Below the pieces are notes generated by a model. It had not been told where the DNA came from and ran no database searches. It worked only from the letters and a program-made list of their open reading frames with translations. Both the position numbers and the translations under genes were made by a program. Of a stretch of DNA of 64,000 nt, positions 18,804 through 26,907 are shown piece after piece; positions within the stretch are counted from its first letter, which is position 1; each line of letters begins with the position of its first letter. This stretch comes from DATFVA01 sp963747755 (GTDB lineage Bacteria; Bacteroidota; Ignavibacteria; Ignavibacteriales; Ignavibacteriaceae): contig CAVVGK010000018.1 in NCBI GenBank assembly GCA_963747755.1, positions 310,001 to 374,000 on the forward strand, in the 5' to 3' direction.

Positions 18804-19688
18804 ATGAATTATAAAATTATCTACCTAGTCTTAATAATATTTTCAGGAATTTTTATGACCGGCTGCAGCGATCTAAATGAGGAAATAACACCTCCTCCTA
18901 CCGGTATAAGTGTTCATAAACAAGGTATCCTAAATCCTGATTCTCCCAATTTTCATGTTAACCTGATAAAAGAGAATAACTGGAATATGAAATTCTGTCA
19001 GCAGTGTCATGGTGGAGATTTTGCCGGAGGTACAGTTGATAAGAGCTGCCTTGGTTGTCATACCGAAGAGAATGGTCCTCTTGCATGCAATACCTGTCAT
19101 GGTGATTCAAATCCGGGCGGGCACATATTTCCCCCTCAGGATCTCTCCGGTGATACTTCGACAACAGCCGCAGGAGTTGGAGCACATGTAGCTCATTTGG
19201 TTACAAATGATTTAACCGGTGATATAAGGTGTTCAAACTGCCATACATTCCCGTCTGATTTCTTTGCCCCGAGCCACATCAGTCCTGATGGTCTGCCTGC
19301 GCAGATAAACTTCGGCAGGAAAGCTGTATTCAATCACGGAGTGGAATCATCATATGACTACAGCACGCATTCCTGTGCCAATACTTATTGTCACGGCAAC
19401 TTCGTTACCAAAAGAGATACATCGCAGTACTCGTTTATATATATAAACAATGAAACTGGAGAGCCATCTGATTCTATGTACGGAAATAATGTTACAGTAG
19501 TATGGAACCAGGTAGACGGTACTCAAGCCCAATGCGGATCATGCCATGGTCTCCCGCCGACAGGGCACAGGTTTCAGACATGGCCCACCAGTTGTGTAAT
19601 ATGCCACACGGGTGTTATTGATGCTGAAGGCAATATTATCGATTCAACCAAACACATAAACGGACACATAGACGTATTTGGCGAATAA
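18804..19688 (+). CDS. CxxxxCH/CxxCH-type multihaem lipoprotein
   Basis: 294 residues from ATG 18804. An open frame extends upstream to 18744 but inside the previous gene and without a ribosome site. A lipobox (FMTGC) predicts a lipid anchor. Six CxxCH sites (CQQCH, CLGCH, CNTCH, CSNCH, CGSCH, CVICH) and one CANTYCH, that is a C-x4-CH motif, match the Geobacter-type CxxxxCH...CxxCH family. Lipoproteins of this kind are often on the outer face of the outer membrane. Last gene of the operon, 25 bases before a strong terminator; a candidate terminal reductase of the conduit. Confidence 0.84.
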   Translation: MNYKIIYLVLIIFSGIFMTGCSDLNEEITPPPTGISVHKQGILNPDSPNFHVNLIKENNWNMKFCQQCHGGDFAGGTVDKSCLGCHTEENGPLACNTCHGDSNPGGHIFPPQDLSGDTSTTAAGVGAHVAHLVTNDLTGDIRCSNCHTFPSDFFAPSHISPDGLPAQINFGRKAVFNHGVESSYDYSTHSCANTYCHGNFVTKRDTSQYSFIYINNETGEPSDSMYGNNVTVVWNQVDGTQAQCGSCHGLPPTGHRFQTWPTSCVICHTGVIDAEGNIIDSTKHINGHIDVFGE

Positions 19689-19712
19689 AGCAAGCTCTTA
19701 AATAAAAATAAC

Positions 19713-19739
19713 AAAAGCCCCGATGATTCGGGGCTTTTT
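19713..19739 (+). terminator. Strong terminator of the cytochrome operon
   Basis: A perfect hairpin with arms AGCCCCGA and TCGGGGCT, extended by flanking A-T pairs, with a four-base loop and a T run. It marks the end of the multihaem operon. Confidence 0.88.
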
Positions 19740-19825
19740 GGTTTGAAGCAGGAAGGGAGTCGAATACTGGATCCGTATTCTTCTCTAACCTATTTATTCA
19801 TAATTCCTCTCTATTGGTCATTTGA

Positions 19826-22267
19826 CTATTTCATAAGAATCATTTTTCTTGTCTGATTAAACGAACCTGCTTTTATCTGGCAAAAATATATTCCGCTTGG
19901 CTGGTGAGCAGCATTCCAAACCACCTCATATGAGCCAGCAGGCTTTTCTTCATTAACCAACGTTTCTAATTCGTTACCAAGTATGCCAAATATTTGAATT
20001 ACTACGTTCGATGGTTTTGGAATAGAATACTTTATTTTTGTTGATGGGTTGAATGGATTCGGATAATTTTGAAGCAATGAGAATTCTGTTGGAATTTTAA
20101 CTGTTTCATTCACACCAATCGGATCAGGAATAACAGTAATTGTATCTTCCCAGTAATACCAGTTAGCATTCCCAATTAGTACCTTAAAGCATCCTGGTAA
20201 ACTATCTGTAACAAAAACATTTGTCATTGTTGAGATTCCAGGAGGCAGCGAATCAAGTTCCCATGTTGCTGGATTAATCGGTCTTGAATCTTCGCATTTA
20301 ATCAGTCCCGATAAATTTTTTATAACTGATTCACCTATATTCGTTATAAATGGTCTGCAGTAATAATGGCCGTAGCTCATTGAATAGGGTATACTATCCA
20401 GAATAACAGGTCCGGCGGTAGTAAACCTTGTAGCGTTCGGAACTGTGAAATAAGTAGATGCAGTCTGATCATATACACCAGCAGATATTTTGAAAAAATC
20501 TGACGTTGCCGGTACATTTATATTGCCTGTCCAGATTTCACCATCAGAATTTGCTGAATGTTTTGTAAGATCCACTGAATCAATCAGAACATTATTAAGA
20601 TCATGAATATATCCCTTTGACGAAATCATATGCGAATTCGGATTCTCAATTACTGTAGATAAACTAATTAAATTTGCTGATGGCGGATAAAATATTGTGT
20701 CTGTTTTAGTATTGTGAGGATACACCATATTATTTATCCATTCAAGTGCCCTGTTCACAATTTCATCCTGACCGCTTGCTACTCCCTCAGGTGTAAACCA
20801 AACTTTTTCATCAACAGGATTTTCCTTATGAATCATAAATCCTTCATTGTTGTAATTTGAAAATACGGAACCATTATATACTAATCCTTTATAAACATTC
20901 ATTGCGAATGGAATAGTTGACCAGTGATCATAGGATACAAATGCCCCGTTGGTCCCTTTTCCGAATATCCGTGTCATAGGATGAGATCTCATTCTGAAGG
21001 CATTCATATCACCCCAGCTAAGGCATTCCGGACCTGTCAAAACCGCAATAGGGTGATCGAATATTTCAGAAGTTGGATTAAAAAAAGCTTCAGAGATCAT
21101 CCCAGATTGATAAGGATGAAAATCGAGATGGCCGCTCCCTTCGGTTCTAATATAATCACAAAAGTTCGAAGTAGGATCTTCATTAAATAAATGCTTAAAA
21201 CCATCATTCGCAGTATACTGTTGACCGCCTCCGTTAGACCTGAAGTCGAGAATAAGCCCTGTTACATTGTGTCCGTGCATTAATGTGTCAACCGCCTTAC
21301 CGAAAAGCGCTTGTACATTTGTTGAAGCCGACCAGTTGTATACATATATATAGCCTATAGATGTTCCTGAAACTATTCCCCATACCACAGGCGTCGGGTC
21401 GTTATTATTTATAAATGGAATGCCATTTACAGGCAGTTGTTCCCTAACAGGTACTGTTACCGGGTAGGGCCACTGAATATCATTGAGTAGAGAAGTAGAA
21501 TAATGAACCGTATCTCCGGTAGAATATTTTAATATATCAATAGTATCAAAGAGTCCCCAGTTTAAACCGACAGAAGAAGTATTTAAATGTTTAATAGATT
21601 CTTCAGAGGAACCCATAAAAAGCCCGCCATAAACCAGGGGCAGCTCCTGGTCAAGGAGGTCCTGCAGGTTTTCTTTCCAGGGAATTCCGTCATATCCTAG
21701 AATAATATCGCCAGGCTGCAGGTTAAGCGGATGGTTTGGCATTATACTGTAAACAAGGGCTATGCTGTCGTTATACGCAGTAACACCTGCACCAAAATAA
21801 TTCCGGTTCAAGATCCCCGAGAGATGTAATGCCGGTATCCCAGGCCTATAGTTAAAAGAAGGGAAATATGGAAATTCATTTTCATAGATTCCGAAAGTGG
21901 AATTTATACCAGTGTTTGTAATATAAGAATGGGCTTCTTTCAACGAACGTGTTAATCTTCCTAGTATTCCTTGAAAACGTCCATTACTTATACCTGATGC
22001 GATTGTGTCATAATAAAATATTTTGAGTGAATCCCATTTATCTTCAATGTTAGGGAATCCGCCCCAGGTCTGATCTACTCTGTTCCACCATGTATTAAAC
22101 ACCAGCAGTTTTTGCTCAGTAGGAATACCTGCTCCCCAGGTTGTATCTATTGTATAAGACCAGTCCTTTTTTACTCTGTTCACGTTTTTATCAGGATCAA
22201 AATACTGTGCGTAGACTAATGGATAACAAAAACTTAAAATGCCAAATAAACAAAATATTCTTTTCAT
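19826..22267 (-). CDS. Secreted S41-family peptidase with type IX secretion C-terminal domain
   Basis: 813 residues from ATG 22267, selected because AGGAGG lies just upstream; an earlier in-frame start lacks this. Signal peptide to about residue 20 (LVYAQ). A PDZ-like segment lies about 155-200 (LQPGDIILGYDG). The S41 core is about 300-490, with the likely nucleophile S417 in GPECLSWGD and FRSNGGG upstream. A beta-rich region precedes a C-terminal sorting domain from about 735: NYPNPFNPSTKIKYSIP, then LVNEEKPAGSYEVVW and a terminal KMILMK. The protein is therefore predicted to cross the outer membrane by the type IX system and act as a surface or secreted serine protease. Confidence 0.85.
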   Translation of the reverse strand: MKRIFCLFGILSFCYPLVYAQYFDPDKNVNRVKKDWSYTIDTTWGAGIPTEQKLLVFNTWWNRVDQTWGGFPNIEDKWDSLKIFYYDTIASGISNGRFQGILGRLTRSLKEAHSYITNTGINSTFGIYENEFPYFPSFNYRPGIPALHLSGILNRNYFGAGVTAYNDSIALVYSIMPNHPLNLQPGDIILGYDGIPWKENLQDLLDQELPLVYGGLFMGSSEESIKHLNTSSVGLNWGLFDTIDILKYSTGDTVHYSTSLLNDIQWPYPVTVPVREQLPVNGIPFINNNDPTPVVWGIVSGTSIGYIYVYNWSASTNVQALFGKAVDTLMHGHNVTGLILDFRSNGGGQQYTANDGFKHLFNEDPTSNFCDYIRTEGSGHLDFHPYQSGMISEAFFNPTSEIFDHPIAVLTGPECLSWGDMNAFRMRSHPMTRIFGKGTNGAFVSYDHWSTIPFAMNVYKGLVYNGSVFSNYNNEGFMIHKENPVDEKVWFTPEGVASGQDEIVNRALEWINNMVYPHNTKTDTIFYPPSANLISLSTVIENPNSHMISSKGYIHDLNNVLIDSVDLTKHSANSDGEIWTGNINVPATSDFFKISAGVYDQTASTYFTVPNATRFTTAGPVILDSIPYSMSYGHYYCRPFITNIGESVIKNLSGLIKCEDSRPINPATWELDSLPPGISTMTNVFVTDSLPGCFKVLIGNANWYYWEDTITVIPDPIGVNETVKIPTEFSLLQNYPNPFNPSTKIKYSIPKPSNVVIQIFGILGNELETLVNEEKPAGSYEVVWNAAHQPSGIYFCQIKAGSFNQTRKMILMK

Positions 22268-22340
22268 AACAACCTCCTGGGTAAGGATTGTTGACAAATT
22301 AGAATTTTAATGCGGCATAATGCACCGCGTCATATATAAT

Positions 22341-22680
22341 TTATCTTATCAGTAACATCTTCTTCGTTTCAACAAAACTTTCTGTCCTTAATTGATAGAA
22401 ATAAACTCCGCTTGGTAGATTCGCGGCATTCCAGGTAACTTCATATGTACCTTCTGGTTTTTCTTCATTTACGAGATTTTCTATTTCTCTTCCAAGTAAA
22501 TCGTAAACAGTTAGCTTAACAAATTGCCTACTGCTAACTGCATACTGGATACTAGTACCCGGATTGAAAGGATTAGGATAGTTCTTCTATCTAAGAAGAA
22601 TCATCTTTTTCGTCTGAACAAAGTCTCCTGCTTGCAGCTTGTAGTAATCGAATTTTCACAATAAGCCTCCTTTTAATGGA
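22341..22680 (-). pseudogene. Two tandem fragments of type IX secretion sorting domains
   Basis: Read on -, this stretch first has an AGGAGG ribosome site (about 22665-22671), then a short frame ending YYKLQAGDFVQTKKMILLR and TAG at about 22588-22590. Directly after comes NYPNPFNPGTSIQYAV, a VYDLLGREIENLVNEEKPEGTYEV stretch, LPSGVYFYQLR and a final KKMLLIR with TAA at 22341-22343. These are C-terminal ends of two type IX cargo proteins with no N-terminal domains. The simplest reading is one gene reduced by internal deletion to its start region and tail, fused to a second gene's tail. The remaining bases to 22840 are A+T rich with no gene. Confidence 0.72.
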
Positions 22681-22840
22681 TGATTTAATAATTAATGGCC
22701 TAGCAGAGTAGGAAGTAAAGACAAAGAAATGTTCAATTATTTAATGATAGTTACAATAACACATTAGTAGTATTTAAGGCATTAAAATCATTTTGTGATA
22801 ACACTAAGAGAGTAGTTAATAATTTATTTGAGGTAAGGTT

Positions 22841-23461
22841 TTACTTTCCCAGATACTTCAGAACGGCTTTGGTATTTGAGTGGACATGCAATTTCTCGTA
22901 GGTGTTGTGAATATGCTTTCTTACGGTTTCAATGCTTATAAACAATTTTTCAGCGATATCCTTATACCTGTATCCCTTTGCAAGCAATGACAGTATTTCA
23001 GTTTCTCTTTGTGATAGCTCATATTCAGGTTTTGTCTTGTCAAATGCTGAGAAAGCATTGATTACTTTTCGTGCAACCTGGTTTGACATCGGAGAGCCGC
23101 CGTTATAAACATCCTGGATAGCTTCCAGAAGTTTTACAGGAGGTGTTGTTTTAAGCAGATAACCATTAGCTCCGGCAAGAATTGATTTGAAAATTTCTTC
23201 ATCATTTTCATAGACTGTCTGCATTAATATCTGTACCTGCGGTTTTTTCTGCCTTATAATTCGAACGCATTCAATGCCAGACATGCCGGGAAGATTTATA
23301 TCCATCAGATAAACATCAATATCATCATTAATATTTTTGACAGCTTCTTCTGCAGTTTCGTAAATACTGGTACACTCGAATCCCGGGGAGCCTTTAATTA
23401 AAGCACATATCCCTTCGCGGATTCTTTTATCGTCTTCTACTATTGCTACTTTGATATCCAT
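22841..23461 (-). CDS. Response regulator, NarL/LuxR family
   Basis: About 206 residues from ATG 23461 (a TTG seven codons earlier is also possible; neither has a clear ribosome site). Receiver domain 1-120 with acidic pocket D10-D11 and phospho-acceptor D54 in VYLMDINLPG. A LuxR-type helix-turn-helix follows: SQRETEILSLLAKGYRYKDIAEKLFISIETVRKHIHNTYEKL. It lies about 55 bases downstream of the histidine kinase gene and is almost certainly its partner. The regulon is unknown; it is not adjacent to an obvious target operon. Confidence 0.92.
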   Translation of the reverse strand: MDIKVAIVEDDKRIREGICALIKGSPGFECTSIYETAEEAVKNINDDIDVYLMDINLPGMSGIECVRIIRQKKPQVQILMQTVYENDEEIFKSILAGANGYLLKTTPPVKLLEAIQDVYNGGSPMSNQVARKVINAFSAFDKTKPEYELSQRETEILSLLAKGYRYKDIAEKLFISIETVRKHIHNTYEKLHVHSNTKAVLKYLGK

Positions 23462-23516
23462 ATGATATTTCAAATTATTCAATTAAATTGCAGTAAGCAA
23501 TCACACAAAAGTTGTA

Positions 23517-25868
23517 TTATTCATTCAACATTAGCTGAATTTCCGTCCCGCTCCCTTCTGAAGAACTAATTGAAAAACTGCCTCCTGCCGCTTCTATCCT
23601 TTTTCTCATATTGCGTAAACCATTGCCTGATGATTTTTCTCCGGTGCAGAATCCTTTTCCATTATCTTTAATGCGAATCGTGACAGAGTCTTCCTCCAAT
23701 TTGATTTCCAGTATAATTAAAGAAGATTCTGAGTATTTAAGCGCATTATTCAATGCTTCTTTAACGGTTAAAAAAACATTTCTTCTTTGTTCTGAAGTTA
23801 ATTTTAGTTCAGGCAATATATCGGGTCCATAAAATTTATAATTGATCGCTGTACTTTCAAAAAATTTCGATGCATAATTGTTAAGATACGAGACAAGGTC
23901 GTCCAGGGAATCATAGTTTGGATTTATTGCCCAGATTATTTCACTTATATTAGATATAGTTTCAAGCGATGATTGTGAGATTTCTTCAATCAGTTTATTT
24001 ACTTCTTCATGTTCTGAAGAATTCTTCTTTATTAACTGGCTGATTATTGATATTCTTGTTAAACTGCTGCCTATTTCATCATGCATATCTCTTGAGATGC
24101 GATCTCTTTCTCTTTCAACAAGCAATTGCCTTTCCAGTTCTTTCTTATAAAGATCCGATGTATTTATTATACTTAATGTTCTTTGGGCGAGCATCTGAAG
24201 AAGTTTAATGTCCTGTAGAGTTAATATTTCGTGGGATTTCTTCCTTCCGCATGCCAGAAATCCAAATATATTTTCTCCATTTGTAAGGGGAGTGATTATT
24301 TCAATATCCGGGAAGCAATTTTTATTTTTCAATTCACCAATGGCAAAAGGTTTAATAATTCCAAGTTTTCTAACAAATTCAGAATCAGGTAGTATTTCTG
24401 AGCTTTTATCAGCTGATCCCGTTTTTAATTCCGGATCCCTCTTAGCCGAACATACTTCTTCAAATATATTATCATGCTTCAACTTATAGATATTACAACC
24501 TTCAAAGTGGAATATATTATTTATCTCTTCTAAAATTGCCGGATATAATTTTTCTGTCTCATAAATTCCCATAAGTTTATTTTCATAATTATATATTGCC
24601 ATGGCCGGATCAAATTTCTCACGATAGAATATTTTGTTTACTTTTTTTTGAATTCCCTCCCTAACAGGTATGAAGGCTATCGTTGCAGCTATTATGGCAA
24701 TAAATTTTGCCGTTCGGGATGATTCAGAAAGCAAAAATTCGCTCAGATACATTGATAGAAAATATATTGCGATAATAGAAAATGTAACTCCCGAGTAAAG
24801 TAATCCCTTCTTTATTATGAGTTCTATATCCCAGACCTTATATTTCATTATTGCGAAAAGGAAGCAAATAAGCATAATTGGCGTTACTATTCCATTAACA
24901 TATAAAAGAATATTCGGAGAATTAGCCCAGATAAATTTTTCATTGATATGAGTTAACGGCTGCATAAGTCCGAAAATCATTGGCAGAAAAACACCAAAAA
25001 GAAACCCGGTAATAACCCAACGGTATTGATTTTTTGAAAATGAATCCTCGAGATACCGGTATCTGATGAAGCTGTAGACAACAACCAGAAGCACTGAGAT
25101 ACCCATCCAGACATTTGCCGCTACTCTGGCAATTGGATCAAAAATATTGTACTGGGGTATCTTGAACAAAATAAAATTCAGATAAGTGACTGAATTAAAT
25201 AAACTAAAAAAGATGCCGCAAGCATACATTAAAATTAACGCACGTTTTAAGCTCTTATTAAGTTTATTATTATGAGGAAAAACGGTTAGAAAATGAAAAT
25301 ATAGTATTGAAATAAAAGGATAACTAGCCAGGAAGAATAAGCTGGGAACGTAAGAAGAAGCTATCAGAAAATGCCGCGTATGAGAACTGATTGCCAAGAT
25401 GAGACTGAAGAAATAAAATATCCTGGCAGATTTATCTCCAGGTCTTTTCAATAAAATAAAAATTCCTGTAAAGATTACAAGAATTATTAATGTATTATAA
25501 AAAATGAAGAATACTTTGTCGGTTGACCATAATGAAGGAAATAATATACTGAATTTGAGAATTTTACTGTCTCTTTGAAGAGAAATATAATAAGTAGTCC
25601 CTGCTTCATAAGGCAGCCATGTATCGTACGGATTCCCTTCCTCTAAAAATGTAATGTTTGAATTTCCATTGAATGATATAAGTTTATCACTTTTTCTAAC
25701 ACCTGCGTCTGCATAGGGGCTCCCCGGATTTATTTGGACAACAACACCGTCTTGGACAATAATATCATTCCACCCCATCGGGTATTTATTCAGTGCAATA
25801 ATGAATAAGATACAGACGATTAAGGGTATAATGGATAACCAGAGATATTTTATTCTCTTAACCATCAT
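23517..25868 (-). CDS. Membrane sensor histidine kinase with N-terminal PDZ-like and GAF domains
   Basis: 783 residues. After a first membrane segment (10-28) a PDZ-like region at about 37-75 (VVVQINPGSPYADAGVRKSDKLISFNG) faces outside. Further membrane segments run from about 117 to 400, a GAF-like domain about 430-570, then a HisKA_3 dimerisation segment with phospho-histidine H596 in RDRISRDMHDEIGSS, and a HATPase domain (NALKYSES, DNGKGF, GNGLRNMRKR). This is the NarX/DegS-type kinase class that pairs with NarL-type regulators, as found next door. The external PDZ suggests peptide or protein sensing; the signal is unknown. Confidence 0.88.
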   Translation of the reverse strand: MMVKRIKYLWLSIIPLIVCILFIIALNKYPMGWNDIIVQDGVVVQINPGSPYADAGVRKSDKLISFNGNSNITFLEEGNPYDTWLPYEAGTTYYISLQRDSKILKFSILFPSLWSTDKVFFIFYNTLIILVIFTGIFILLKRPGDKSARIFYFFSLILAISSHTRHFLIASSYVPSLFFLASYPFISILYFHFLTVFPHNNKLNKSLKRALILMYACGIFFSLFNSVTYLNFILFKIPQYNIFDPIARVAANVWMGISVLLVVVYSFIRYRYLEDSFSKNQYRWVITGFLFGVFLPMIFGLMQPLTHINEKFIWANSPNILLYVNGIVTPIMLICFLFAIMKYKVWDIELIIKKGLLYSGVTFSIIAIYFLSMYLSEFLLSESSRTAKFIAIIAATIAFIPVREGIQKKVNKIFYREKFDPAMAIYNYENKLMGIYETEKLYPAILEEINNIFHFEGCNIYKLKHDNIFEEVCSAKRDPELKTGSADKSSEILPDSEFVRKLGIIKPFAIGELKNKNCFPDIEIITPLTNGENIFGFLACGRKKSHEILTLQDIKLLQMLAQRTLSIINTSDLYKKELERQLLVERERDRISRDMHDEIGSSLTRISIISQLIKKNSSEHEEVNKLIEEISQSSLETISNISEIIWAINPNYDSLDDLVSYLNNYASKFFESTAINYKFYGPDILPELKLTSEQRRNVFLTVKEALNNALKYSESSLIILEIKLEEDSVTIRIKDNGKGFCTGEKSSGNGLRNMRKRIEAAGGSFSISSSEGSGTEIQLMLNE

Positions 25869-26201
25869 TTATTCTCTGAATAGAAAAATATCGGAACATT
25901 GTGCTGAAAAACGGGGGAATTTATCTAAAGCTTTCATTTCTCTCCTGCGAAAGCATTCGATCAAATTTTCAAGGGCCAGTTTTCAGATTAATTAGAAAAT
26001 TGTACCCTGAAGATATTCTTAGAATAAAATAAGAATTAATCTCTCCAAAAGTCAACTCATTCACAAAAAGATTACAATGAAAACCTGCCACTTTTTGAGG
26101 TTCTGATTAAATTGACTACGCAACGACTTTAGCTTTATTGTGGAAAAGATTCCGGGGAGGACTGCTTACAAAAGGATATTTTTTGAGGTTCTGAAAATAA
26201 A
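25869..26201. repeat. Intergenic region with a 15-base direct repeat
   Basis: No gene is supported here. It holds the upstream region of the kinase gene (-). A perfect 15-base direct repeat, TTTTTGAGGTTCTGA, occurs at 26092-26106 and 26180-26194, 88 bases apart, just beyond the tRNA-Ser gene. It may be a trace of a small duplication or mobile element; no integrase or transposase is seen. Confidence 0.4.
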
Positions 26202-26228
26202 AAGGCCCAAATCTAATCGGGCTTTTTT
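26202..26228 (-). terminator. Terminator of tRNA-Ser(GGA)
   Basis: Read on -, AAGCCC and GGGCCTT form a hairpin with one G-U pair and a ten-base loop followed by a T run, just downstream of the tRNA 3' end. It could also act on +. Confidence 0.6.
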
Positions 26229-26233
26229 ATTTG

Positions 26234-26320
26234 CGGAAAGGGAGGGATTCGAACCCTCGGTACGGTTACCCATACACACGCTCTCCAGGCGTGCCAGTTC
26301 AACCACTCCTGCACCTTTCC
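26234..26320 (-). tRNA. tRNA-Ser (anticodon GGA)
   Basis: An 87-base class II tRNA. Acceptor arms GGAAAGG/CCTTTCC pair perfectly with discriminator G. The anticodon stem CACGC/GCGTG encloses CTGGAGA, giving anticodon GGA. The T loop is GGTTCGAATCC, and a long variable arm is present. CCA is not encoded. It reads UCC/UCU serine codons. Confidence 0.95.
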
Positions 26321-26630
26321 TGAAACGAACTGCAAATATAAAAATTAGCCCTCCCTTTACCAAAAATATAGACTTTAGTTCAGCATATTTACACGATTTA
26401 AATGTATTCAAAAGATTTGAAAAGTTCGTGAATATTCTATTATTCTGATTCCACGGTGCAATTCCTCCGGGATTGAGGTTGGCTTAGGATATATTCGTTA
26501 CAAAGGATTATTGCCTACTTGAATGGGAGAACTTAATTTTCTTATAAAGTTTAATATTATTAATTTAGTCACCCTAATGTAATAAGTCATGTATATTTGG
26601 CATTGCTATTAGTTCTTTATAATAAATCGA
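26321..26630. other. Intergenic region between two divergent tRNA-Ser genes
   Basis: 310 bases of A+T rich sequence holding the promoters of the two oppositely directed serine tRNA genes. I see no coding region, repeat or structured RNA in it. Confidence 0.5.
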
Positions 26631-26719
26631 GGAGAGATGCCGGAGTGGTTGAACGGGACGGTCTCGAAAACCGTTGTGGGGCGTTTGCCCTACCCAGGGT
26701 TCGAATCCCTGTCTCTCCG
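26631..26719 (+). tRNA. tRNA-Ser (anticodon CGA)
   Basis: An 89-base class II tRNA. Acceptor arms GGAGAGA/TCTCTCC with discriminator G. The anticodon stem ACGGT/ACCGT encloses CTCGAAA, giving CGA, which reads UCG. A long variable arm (TGGGGCGTTTGCCCTACCCA) and GGTTCGAATCC T loop are present. CCA is not encoded. An open frame running through it belongs to no real protein. Confidence 0.95.
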
Positions 26720-26907
26720 CAAATTCAATAGTTCTCATTCCGAGGGAGTTTTCGAACCGAGACATCATGTCGGATTCCAGGATTTTCCCTACTTTTCGAA
26801 ATGAAAATTTCTTAGCTTACTTTATAACGTATGCTCTAACCTTTTCAAGCTTTCAACTCTCTTACCGCTTTAATAAGTTTGTAAATCACATTAACAAGAA
26901 AATAGTT

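Noticed and set aside
26674..26907. N-terminal extension of the M64 peptidase through the tRNA-Ser(CGA) gene
   Set aside because: The frame runs through the tRNA; a clear signal peptide and start exist at 26908.
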